Positions 7,704 through 14,878 of a stretch of 33,895 nt of DNA are shown piece by piece. Each line of letters opens with the position of its first letter. Within the stretch, counting starts at the first letter, position 1. The notes below the pieces were generated by a model, which saw only the letters and a program-made list of their open reading frames with translations, did not search any database and was not told the origin of the DNA. This DNA is from Iodobacter sp. (GTDB lineage Bacteria > Pseudomonadota > Gammaproteobacteria > Burkholderiales > Chitinibacteraceae): the NCBI RefSeq assembly GCF_025352645.1, contig NZ_JANXSO010000142.1, positions 1 to 33,895 of the forward strand, in the 5' to 3' direction. A program made the position numbers and the translations under genes.

Positions 7704-10058
7704 CTACTTGATGCACACGGCGCGAATTTGCGCCATATCGGTGAGGCCTTGTAGTACTTTCTCAATACCATCTTGTTTAAGAGTACGCATACCTTCCTCT
7801 AAAGCGGTGGCAAGTAGCTCGGCGACTCGGGCGTGTTCTTGGATCTGCTTTTTTACCGTATCTGTACCAACTAATAGCTCGTGTAAGCCAAGTCGCCCTT
7901 TATAGCCAGTGTGATTACAGGCATCGCAGCCTTGGGGCCTGTATAAGGTGAATTGGCTTGGTGTGCCAGCGTCTTCTTTATTAGAAAATTGGGCTATCCA
8001 GTCTTTATATACGGTCTCTAAGGCGAGTTCGGGGTCCTTCTGCCAGTCGGTCGTTTGCTGTAGCTCTACACTGTATTCATGCAGCATGGACTTGATTTCT
8101 GCTGAGTCTGCTATATAGGCTTCTTTGCATTTGCATAGTCTTTTTGCTAAGCGTTGCGCCAAAATACCTAGCAGGGCATCGGCAAAATTGAAGGGATCCA
8201 TTCCCATATCTAGTAGGCGAATAATCGATTCTGGCGCGCTATTGGTGTGCAGGGTAGCAAGCACCAAATGCCCAGTCAGCGAGGCTTCAATACCGGTGCT
8301 GGTGGTTTCTTTATCGCGCATTTCCCCCACCATAATGATGTCAGGGTCGGCGCGTAAAAAGGCTTTCATAATGGTGGCAAAAGTCAGCCCCGCCTTATTA
8401 TTGACTTGTACTTGCCGTAGGCCTTTTTGGGTGATTTCTACTGGATCTTCTGCGGTCCAGATCTTGGTGTCTGGGGTATTAAGGTGTTTTAAAATTGAGT
8501 GTAGGGTAGTGGTTTTACCGGAGCCGGTTGGCCCGCACACAAAAAACAAACCATAGGGCTTGGCAATCACGCTTTTCAAATTGGTGATGGTGCGGGTAGA
8601 AAGCGCTAGTTTATCTAGCGGCAGTGGCTCACCCGAGGCCAAAATGCGCATCACCACATCTTCAACGCCGCCTTGGGTGGGGATGGTGGCTACGCGCAGC
8701 TCAATATCGTAGCCTGGTACGTATTTTTTAAACTTAATCTTGCCATCCTGTGGCTTGCGCTTTTCTGAGATATCTAAATCGCACATGATTTTGATGCGGG
8801 TCACTAAGGGGCTGCGGTAGGACGCAGGCACTTCCTTGTAATGCACTAAAGAGCCATCGCGGCGAAAGCGAATACGGGTTTTTTCGTGGCCAGGTGATGG
8901 TTCAATATGGATATCGGACACGCCGGTTTTATAGGCTTCAACAATAATCTGATTCACCAGTTTAACCAGTTCATTGTCTTGCGCCGCCGAGATTTCTTCG
9001 GGGGATACAGGCTCGGCGTCTTCTTCATCCACCATATTGGAGAGCAGGGTATCGATATTGCTATCACTGCTTTGCTCGCCAAAAAATAAATCCAGTGTTT
9101 GTTGGAACTCGGTTTTGGTGGTGACGCGATAAATGGCTTTTTTATTGGGGAAAACATGGGCCACGGTATGGCTGGCACGGATACGCTCGGGATCGGTGGT
9201 CAGGATAATAATGCCTTCTTTTTCCTCATCTACAGGTAGCCATTCGTTCTCTGCTGCGTATTCTCGTTTGATATGTTTTAGTAAGTCTTGTGGCTTGATT
9301 CTATCGGGCTTAAAGGCTTCATATGCCACCCCAAAATAGCCAGCGAGCGATTGCCCAAGTGCCGCGAGGGGGACTTGGTATTTTTCGCTGAGGAGGGCTT
9401 CTAGATCAAGTTTATCGCGATGGCTTTCACGCAAGGCTACTTGCAGCGCAGCTTGGGTGATGACATTGGCGGCCACTAAACCACCATATTTATGCTGTGG
9501 AGAAAAAGGGAAAGGCTGTTGCTGCCTTTGTTGCAAAGCAATGGCGAGTGTTTTGGCCAGCAGCCGGATTCCTTCTTCGGTTTGCACTTCAAAGGGCTGC
9601 TGTTGCTTATTATTGATCAGCTGCACTACCCCAATGAGGGTGCCATCTAGCTCTGCCAAAAGTGGGGCTGCAAGCATTTCTCTAGCGTGAAAGCCGGTTT
9701 GCTTATCGACGGCTTGCAAAAATTGTAGGGTAGGGCTGTAGCTGGCTAGCTCTTCTGAGTTATAAACATCGCGAATATTTACTAGCTGCTTATGATTGGC
9801 AACAAAGCCTGCCACGCTGCGGTCGTTCACCGGAATTCGCAGCTCTTTAAAGCCTTCTAAACCTGTTTTAACCCTTGAAGTCATTTCATTGCCGGTATCG
9901 TTGGCAACATAAATAGTAAGCCGTTCTGCGCCAAACACCATACACACTTCAGCGCTAATTTCGAGCAAAATCTCATCGATATGCCGCGTCGCATGAATGC
10001 GATTGGTCAGCCCTTGTAGTTCATGCATAAAGCGCAAGGCATTATCTTTTTGGCTCAT
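7704..10058 (-). CDS. GAF-fused GspE/PilB-family secretion or pilus assembly ATPase
   Basis: The 784-residue protein has a GAF domain at about 15-175, a GspE N-terminal-like segment (about 220-330, with ALLSEKYQVPLAAL), and a full type II secretion/type IV pilus ATPase core. The core shows the Asp-rich HIEPSPG box (about 385), Walker A GPTGSGKTTT (about 509-518), Walker B DPDIIMVGEMRD (about 570), the His box TLHTNSAP, and a zinc-type segment with CKCK (about 642) and CDACNHTGYKGR (about 715). Such ATPases power pseudopilus or pilus polymerisation, but no other pilus or secretion gene lies here. The GAF fusion and the placement between two nucleotide phosphodiesterases suggest a second-messenger-tuned motor. 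Gaps to both neighbours are only 7 bp, indicating one operon. Which machine it serves is unknown. Confidence 0.9.
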   Translation of the reverse strand: MSQKDNALRFMHELQGLTNRIHATRHIDEILLEISAEVCMVFGAERLTIYVANDTGNEMTSRVKTGLEGFKELRIPVNDRSVAGFVANHKQLVNIRDVYNSEELASYSPTLQFLQAVDKQTGFHAREMLAAPLLAELDGTLIGVVQLINNKQQQPFEVQTEEGIRLLAKTLAIALQQRQQQPFPFSPQHKYGGLVAANVITQAALQVALRESHRDKLDLEALLSEKYQVPLAALGQSLAGYFGVAYEAFKPDRIKPQDLLKHIKREYAAENEWLPVDEEKEGIIILTTDPERIRASHTVAHVFPNKKAIYRVTTKTEFQQTLDLFFGEQSSDSNIDTLLSNMVDEEDAEPVSPEEISAAQDNELVKLVNQIIVEAYKTGVSDIHIEPSPGHEKTRIRFRRDGSLVHYKEVPASYRSPLVTRIKIMCDLDISEKRKPQDGKIKFKKYVPGYDIELRVATIPTQGGVEDVVMRILASGEPLPLDKLALSTRTITNLKSVIAKPYGLFFVCGPTGSGKTTTLHSILKHLNTPDTKIWTAEDPVEITQKGLRQVQVNNKAGLTFATIMKAFLRADPDIIMVGEMRDKETTSTGIEASLTGHLVLATLHTNSAPESIIRLLDMGMDPFNFADALLGILAQRLAKRLCKCKEAYIADSAEIKSMLHEYSVELQQTTDWQKDPELALETVYKDWIAQFSNKEDAGTPSQFTLYRPQGCDACNHTGYKGRLGLHELLVGTDTVKKQIQEHARVAELLATALEEGMRTLKQDGIEKVLQGLTDMAQIRAVCIK

Positions 10059-10065
10059 GATTTAC

Positions 10066-10830
10066 TCAGAAAGTGATGATTTGACTCTGCTCTAAGCGGC
10101 TAATGGTGACGTTTGAATGATCCCGCAAAATCTCTTGCATCGTGAGTTCAGAGTCGGCGGGCTTTAAGTGGGTAACCAGTACTTGGGCTGGTCGGTTTAA
10201 AAACTTGAGCTGTTCTAGCAAGGTGAGCGGGCAAAAGTGTTTGGCGGCGTTGGCTAGCTCGTATTCGCGATTACTAAATGCAGTTTCAATAATCAAATGG
10301 CTAAGATTTTCGGTGGCATTCACGATGTCCCAAAACGCGGGGCTACAGACGGAGTCTCCACTAAAAATCACCGAGTTTTTACCGCTATCGAGCTGATAAC
10401 CGACGGCAGGCACGGTGTGGACGGCGGGGATGGCGGTAATGGTGCATTGATCGATAGTGCAGGATTGCCCAAGCTCCAGTATTGAGTAGCGCATAAAGGG
10501 CGCTTTGGCATTGGGAATCTTGTTAAAGTCTGGCCAAATTGCCCAGTTAAAAATATGTTTTTTTAAAACATTAAGGGTGATTTCAGTGGCGTATACCGTG
10601 AGTGGCGCATTACGGCTGCCCATAATGGTATCAACCAGCATAGGAAGGCAGGCAATATGATCGAGATGGGTGTGGGTGAGAAATACATGCTCAACTCGGG
10701 TGAGGGCGGTAAAGCTTAAGTCGCCTACGCCTGTGCCTGCATCAATTAAAATTGAATCATTGATCAAAAAAGACGTGGTGCGGTTTGCTCCGCCGATTCC
10801 GCCACTACATCCCAATATTCGTAATTGCAT
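10066..10830 (-). CDS. Metallo-beta-lactamase-fold hydrolase, probable 3',5'-cyclic-nucleotide phosphodiesterase
   Basis: The 254-residue protein opens with MQLRILGCSGG and carries the metal site HTHLDH at about residues 54-59, further conserved histidines in IPAVHTVPA and VTHLKPAD, and an aspartate in FSGDSV. It lacks the extra domains of RNase Z or glyoxalase II. The HTHLDH form, the N-terminus and the length fit class II cAMP phosphodiesterases (CpdP/PDE1 type). The neighbour supports this: the gene starts 15 bp after the adenylate cyclase stop, with AAGG 7 bases upstream of its ATG, so synthesis and breakdown of cAMP would be co-expressed. Fold and metal site are seen; the substrate is inference, and an RNase Z-like role remains the main alternative. 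Confidence 0.8.
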   Translation of the reverse strand: MQLRILGCSGGIGGANRTTSFLINDSILIDAGTGVGDLSFTALTRVEHVFLTHTHLDHIACLPMLVDTIMGSRNAPLTVYATEITLNVLKKHIFNWAIWPDFNKIPNAKAPFMRYSILELGQSCTIDQCTITAIPAVHTVPAVGYQLDSGKNSVIFSGDSVCSPAFWDIVNATENLSHLIIETAFSNREYELANAAKHFCPLTLLEQLKFLNRPAQVLVTHLKPADSELTMQEILRDHSNVTISRLEQSQIITF

Positions 10831-10845
10831 AAGCAGCCTTTGGTG

Positions 10846-13056
10846 CTATTTGCTATCGAAGTTATGAATGCCATCCCAGTCTGCTGGAGGTGGATTTTTT
10901 CTAAAGCTTTGAATCCTTTGTAAATATAGTGTGTAAAGCTTGCAATCGGCGTCTAGTTTTTGCAGATTAAGCAATTGCATCTCGGCTAAATCCCATTCTT
11001 GTTTGCGGTAGAGTTTAAGGCACTCATGAAATAGCGCTAATTCGCTGCTCTTATCGCTAGCTAAGGCTTGCGGCTCGTACAGAGTAACCGCATCGTTTTT
11101 GCCCACTACGCGCACCCGATCAATTTCGCGGTAGACCAGATCTGGGGCCGCGCTGCGGGTGTATTCGCTGACTAAAATACTCACGCCATAGTATTTGGTT
11201 AGGCTTTCAACCCTTGAGGCCAAATTAACGGCATCGCCCATCACGGTGTAATTCATCCGAAATTGCGAACCCATATCGCCTACCGTGACATTGCCGGTAT
11301 TCACCCCCACCCCAACGGAAATCTCAGGCCAGTTGCGTGCGGAAAGCTTAGGATTGAGTTTATCGATGGCGACTTGAATCTCTAGCGCTGCCAAAACGGC
11401 ATTTTTGGCATGATCGGGATCAAACACTGGCGCGCCCCAAAACGCCATAACGCAATCGCCAATGTATTTATCGATGGTGCCCAAGTGCTGGTGGCGAATC
11501 ACGGTGGAGATTTCGGTTAAAAACTCATTCATAAACCGGCTTAGCTCATCAGCGGGCATGCCTTCAGAGATTTGGGTAAAGCTTCTTACATCGGTAAACA
11601 GCACTGAGAGTGGTTTGCTTTGGCCTACCATGGTGTATTTTTCTGGATCTTCGCTCATGCGCTCAACTAATTCTGGCACGACGTATTGCCCAAACAACTG
11701 GGTGAGCTGACGTTTGCGGCGGCTTTCAAAGAAATAACCATAGGCCATATTGAGGGTATATAGCCCAATAATCAGCATGAGTGAGGCGGCTAAGGGCATA
11801 TCTAGATTGGCATAGCGCCAAAGGGCGACATTGCCGGCAAAAAGCAGCAGTAATAAAATCAGGCAAGTGATGCTGGCAATTAATGGCGAAAATCGAATCA
11901 AAAGCCAAACCAATAGCGGGCCTAAAATCAGTAAGAGTAAAAACTCTGCACCCAATAAATAGCCAGGATGCTGTGGCAGGGTTTCATCCAAAATAGCGGC
12001 AATTAAATTGGCATGCACTTCTACCCCTGCGTAGGCTTCTCCTACGGGGGTGACGCGTAAGTCTTTTAGCCCTGGAGCGGTAGTGCCTAGTAATACGATG
12101 CGATCTTTGAGTGCTGCTTGGTTTACTTTTCCAGAAATAACATCGGTGGCCGATACATAAGGGAAGCTCCCTTCTGGCCCCTTATATGGAATTAACGCCC
12201 AGCCACTTTCATTAACTGGCAAGTTTCGATGGCCAAGCCGAAATGCTTCAAGTGCAAAAGTGCCATCAGCGCTTTCTTCAATAACCGGATTAAAGCGTTC
12301 TTGCCCTAGTGCGATGCGGGTTAATGCTAGCCCCAGAGCTGGATAATATTGATCGCCCACTCTAGCGACCAGCGGTACACGCCTTGCTACGCCATCTTTA
12401 TCGACCACAGGCACAAAGTGCCCGCCATGACCGGCCGCTGTTTGTAAGTTGGGTAGATTACCGCCATAGGTTTTGCCGCCCCAAATATGTGTGGCTACCG
12501 TGGCTAAATCACTACTGCCTAGGATAGGCGGGGGGAGGGCGCCACTCGAAACCGCTTTGGCTTCATTGCTAAAATAAAAACCAGTAACAATTGGGCGATT
12601 ACTGAGCGCTTTGGCAAAGCGTGCATCGGTGTCTAGCTCAGGGGTGATGCGGGCTAGCTCGGTTTGAAAAGCGGGATTATTGCGCAGCTCATTGTTAGCT
12701 AAGCGGTGCAGTACTGGCAAGCCAGAGCTTTCGTCTGGCTCAGCAAATACCACGTCAAAGCCCAGCGCTTTAATGTGGTAATGATCGAAAAGTTGATCCA
12801 CTAATTTGGCTAAATGATCACGCCGCCACGGCCATCGACCTAGCTCGGCTAGGCTTTTTTCATCGATGTCTACAATCGCAATGCGCTGATCCACCCCCCC
12901 TGGCATGCTTAGGCGTAAACGCACATCATAAAGATAAACATCGATTTGGCTAAGCGTAGGAAGGCGTGGCGCGCCCAGCACATGCATAAAGGCCAGCAGC
13001 AGCAGCAGGCTACCGAGTAATACTTGTGGCAGAAATTTGCGTATGCTGGCTTTCAT
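10846..13056 (-). CDS. CHASE2-domain class III adenylate cyclase
   Basis: The 736-residue membrane protein has an N-terminal helix (about 12-28), an extracytoplasmic CHASE2 domain (about 35-350, with IVDIDEKSLAELGRWPWRR and DVVFAEPD), three membrane helices (about 360-440), then a class III nucleotide cyclase domain (about 480-660). The catalytic set is complete: metal aspartates in FTDVRSFT (about 485) and YIGD (about 533), adenine-recognising lysine in DKYIGD, aspartate in MGDAVN, and transition-state asparagine and arginine in NLASR (about 612). The lysine/aspartate pair predicts ATP rather than GTP as substrate. The C-terminal tail of about 70 residues is helical. It starts 2 bp after the FHA gene and leads into the phosphodiesterase gene, so it belongs to the signalling operon. 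CHASE2 ligands are unknown. Confidence 0.92.
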   Translation of the reverse strand: MKASIRKFLPQVLLGSLLLLLAFMHVLGAPRLPTLSQIDVYLYDVRLRLSMPGGVDQRIAIVDIDEKSLAELGRWPWRRDHLAKLVDQLFDHYHIKALGFDVVFAEPDESSGLPVLHRLANNELRNNPAFQTELARITPELDTDARFAKALSNRPIVTGFYFSNEAKAVSSGALPPPILGSSDLATVATHIWGGKTYGGNLPNLQTAAGHGGHFVPVVDKDGVARRVPLVARVGDQYYPALGLALTRIALGQERFNPVIEESADGTFALEAFRLGHRNLPVNESGWALIPYKGPEGSFPYVSATDVISGKVNQAALKDRIVLLGTTAPGLKDLRVTPVGEAYAGVEVHANLIAAILDETLPQHPGYLLGAEFLLLLILGPLLVWLLIRFSPLIASITCLILLLLLFAGNVALWRYANLDMPLAASLMLIIGLYTLNMAYGYFFESRRKRQLTQLFGQYVVPELVERMSEDPEKYTMVGQSKPLSVLFTDVRSFTQISEGMPADELSRFMNEFLTEISTVIRHQHLGTIDKYIGDCVMAFWGAPVFDPDHAKNAVLAALEIQVAIDKLNPKLSARNWPEISVGVGVNTGNVTVGDMGSQFRMNYTVMGDAVNLASRVESLTKYYGVSILVSEYTRSAAPDLVYREIDRVRVVGKNDAVTLYEPQALASDKSSELALFHECLKLYRKQEWDLAEMQLLNLQKLDADCKLYTLYLQRIQSFRKNPPPADWDGIHNFDSK

Positions 13057-13058
13057 AA

Positions 13059-13760
13059 CTAAGTGCGGTAGAAGAACATCATTTTGGTGCCAAGCAGCTC
13101 AATGGTGTCTTCCTCCTGTAGTTGATGTGCTTTGGTGCCAATCTCTTTTTGATTTACGGTGGGGGGATGATCGCCTTCCACATGGGTTAGAAAATAGCCT
13201 TGTGGGCGCTTCGTAATCACTGCAACTTGCACACCGGTTTTGCCGAGTGTGGTGAGATTTTTGCTGAGCTCAAGCTCCTTGCCTGCATTTCCCCCGCTCA
13301 TCACTCTGATGACGCCTAAGCGTGGCGTGGTATTGGCTGCTTCGGCTTGAGGCTCGCTAGATGATGGTGTTGGGGGGGGCACGCTGGGGGCCGCTGCTGC
13401 TGGTTTGGGTGCGCTGGCAATAGGAGGGCGCCCTAGCATCATGGTTTTTTCAAAATCAGTATTTTCAGAGGGTTTTTCACTGAAAAAGTGCAAAATATGT
13501 TTGCCAATCAGAATTTCATCGCCGTCTTTTAAATGCTGTTTTTGCACATCTTGGTTGTTTACTTTTGTGCCATTGGTGCTGTTTAGGTCTTCAATAAAGA
13601 CCTCGCTGCCCCGCATTGTTAGGGTTGCGTGCTCACCGGATACTGCAAGGTTATCAATTTGAATATCATTATTCGGGCGGCGGCCAATCGTAAAAACCTC
13701 ACGATTAAGTTTAATTTCTTTAACTAAGGTTCCATCAAGGCTAAGCGTTATTTTTGCCAT
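13059..13760 (-). CDS. FHA-domain phosphothreonine-binding protein with a degenerate second FHA-like half
   Basis: Residues 1-95 form a canonical FHA domain: GRRPNND with G26 and R27, S41 and H44 in VSGEH, and N63-G64 in STNGT, all phosphothreonine-binding positions. A Pro/Ala/Ser linker (about 112-145, PAAAAPSVPPPTPSS) leads to a second stretch (about 148-233) that follows FHA strand order (TTLGKTG, GYFLTHVEG, ELLGTKMMFFY) but lacks the Arg, Ser-x-x-His and Asn-Gly residues. The second half may be a structural or protein-protein FHA without phosphopeptide binding. Total length is 233 residues. Placed between the phosphatase and the cyclase, it is a natural reader of the CHASE2 kinase's products. 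The 167-bp gap upstream contains short inverted repeats and a copy of the phosphatase gene's 3' end. Confidence 0.92.
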   Translation of the reverse strand: MAKITLSLDGTLVKEIKLNREVFTIGRRPNNDIQIDNLAVSGEHATLTMRGSEVFIEDLNSTNGTKVNNQDVQKQHLKDGDEILIGKHILHFFSEKPSENTDFEKTMMLGRPPIASAPKPAAAAPSVPPPTPSSSEPQAEAANTTPRLGVIRVMSGGNAGKELELSKNLTTLGKTGVQVAVITKRPQGYFLTHVEGDHPPTVNQKEIGTKAHQLQEEDTIELLGTKMMFFYRT

Positions 13761-13927
13761 TATTCTATCTCTTATTTATTTGAACCTAAGCAGTAGCGCA
13801 CATCTCTATTTGGATTGCAGTCGCTGGGTGCTGAGTGAAACAAAGCTCAACACTACGTTAAGATTGCACAATACTACTTATAGTACTCAGCTTAAATCAT
13901 CACTTCTAAGCACCGGAAAAATTTCTT

Positions 13928-14758
13928 CTAAGCAAACCATGAACTCATTTTTGACCAAAGGCCGCTACTGGCAGGAAAGTCTGCTTTAATCTTGACTAAG
14001 ATAGCGGAAATATTGTCTTTACCCCCCATGTCATTGGCAAGTTGAACCAATTGTGTGGCGTTAAGCGCTAAATTATTATTAAACGCAATGATGGTATCGG
14101 CAATATCGGCTTCATCGGCCATATCACTGAGGCCGTCCGAGCAAAATAGATAAATATCACCTGGCAGCACGGGGTATTCGTGTAGCTCGGCTTGTACCCC
14201 ACTATCGATGCCTACGGCACGCGTTACTAAGTTTTTATGTTCTGAGTGCTTGGCTTCTTCCTGCGTAATCAAGCCACTATCAATTTGCTCTTGTAGGTAG
14301 GAGTGATCGCGGGTGAGTTGCAAAAATTCATCTGCGCGCAGACGATAAACCCTTGAATCCCCAACATGTGCTACCGCAACTCTAGAGTCATAAAATAAAG
14401 CACAGATTAGAGTAGTGCCCATGCCTGCGCATTGTGGCTGGCTTTGCGAGGTGCCATATATAGATTGATTTGCGTAGTGCACAGCGGCCATCAGCACATC
14501 GTGGGCTGCTGGCCATAGGCTATCTGGTCTTTGTAAATGCAAGGGGGCATTGGATTGCATGGCGTCGTGTACAACATGGCAGACCATTTCTACTGCAATG
14601 CCGCTGGCTACTTCTCCTGCGTTATAACCGCCCATGCCATCAGCCAGCACCACTAAACCTTTTTCGGCATCGAAATGGATGGTGTCTTCGTTATGGTCAC
14701 GGACTAGGCCGGCATCGGTTAATCCGGCCATTTCTAATGCTTGTGAGAGATTAGGCAT
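13928..14758 (-). CDS. PP2C-type serine/threonine protein phosphatase
   Basis: The 276-residue cytoplasmic protein has all PP2C metal-binding motifs: RDHNED at about residues 20-25, VLADGMGGYN at about 36-45, VAHVGDSRVYRL (about 136), CSDGLSDM (about 204) and GGKDN (about 249). It should dephosphorylate substrates of the adjacent CHASE2 kinase, as in other bacterial kinase/phosphatase pairs. The chosen ATG (14758) is the third of three repeated junction sequences; two similar ATG-containing copies lie 58 and 120 bp upstream. A short duplicate of its own 3' end (CTTCTAAGCA in plus-strand sense) occurs 22 bp beyond it, so both ends show small tandem duplications. The first residues, MPNLSQALEMAGL, are unusual for the family and lie within the repeat. 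Confidence 0.93.
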   Translation of the reverse strand: MPNLSQALEMAGLTDAGLVRDHNEDTIHFDAEKGLVVLADGMGGYNAGEVASGIAVEMVCHVVHDAMQSNAPLHLQRPDSLWPAAHDVLMAAVHYANQSIYGTSQSQPQCAGMGTTLICALFYDSRVAVAHVGDSRVYRLRADEFLQLTRDHSYLQEQIDSGLITQEEAKHSEHKNLVTRAVGIDSGVQAELHEYPVLPGDIYLFCSDGLSDMADEADIADTIIAFNNNLALNATQLVQLANDMGGKDNISAILVKIKADFPASSGLWSKMSSWFA

Positions 14759-14816
14759 GTGCTTCTCTGGTCTGTATTAATCCGGCAATTGCGAATGCTT
14801 GTGAGAGATTGGGCAT
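14751..14816 (-). CDS. 21-codon chimeric micro-ORF (phosphatase start joined to kinase end)
   Basis: Reading from ATG 14816, the frame encodes 21 residues: MPNLSQAFAIAGL, matching the PP2C N-terminus, then TREAHA, matching the kinase C-terminus TREANA. Its TAA overlaps the true PP2C start within ATGCCTAA. AGAGAAGC precedes the ATG, as it does at the PP2C start. It probably arose by tandem duplication of the kinase/phosphatase junction. Whether it is translated, perhaps as a coupling device for the phosphatase, cannot be told from sequence. Confidence 0.3.
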   Translation of the reverse strand: MPNLSQAFAIAGLIQTREAHA

Positions 14817-14878
14817 GCGCTTCTCTGTTCTGTAATGCTGTGATGGTTATGGGACAATGCTTGGGAGACATTAAGCAT
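14751..14878. repeat. Tandem triplication of the kinase-phosphatase gene junction
   Basis: Three copies of an AGAGAAGCnnATGCnnAATnTCTC-like junction (written here with variable positions as n) lie in minus-strand sense, with their ATGs at 14878, 14816 and 14758. Spacing is 62 and 58 bp. The first copy contains the kinase stop codon and the last contains the phosphatase start. The first and last both keep the 8-base ATGCYTAA stop/start overlap; in the middle copy the TAA has become CAA. The first copy is the most diverged. Confidence 0.8.
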
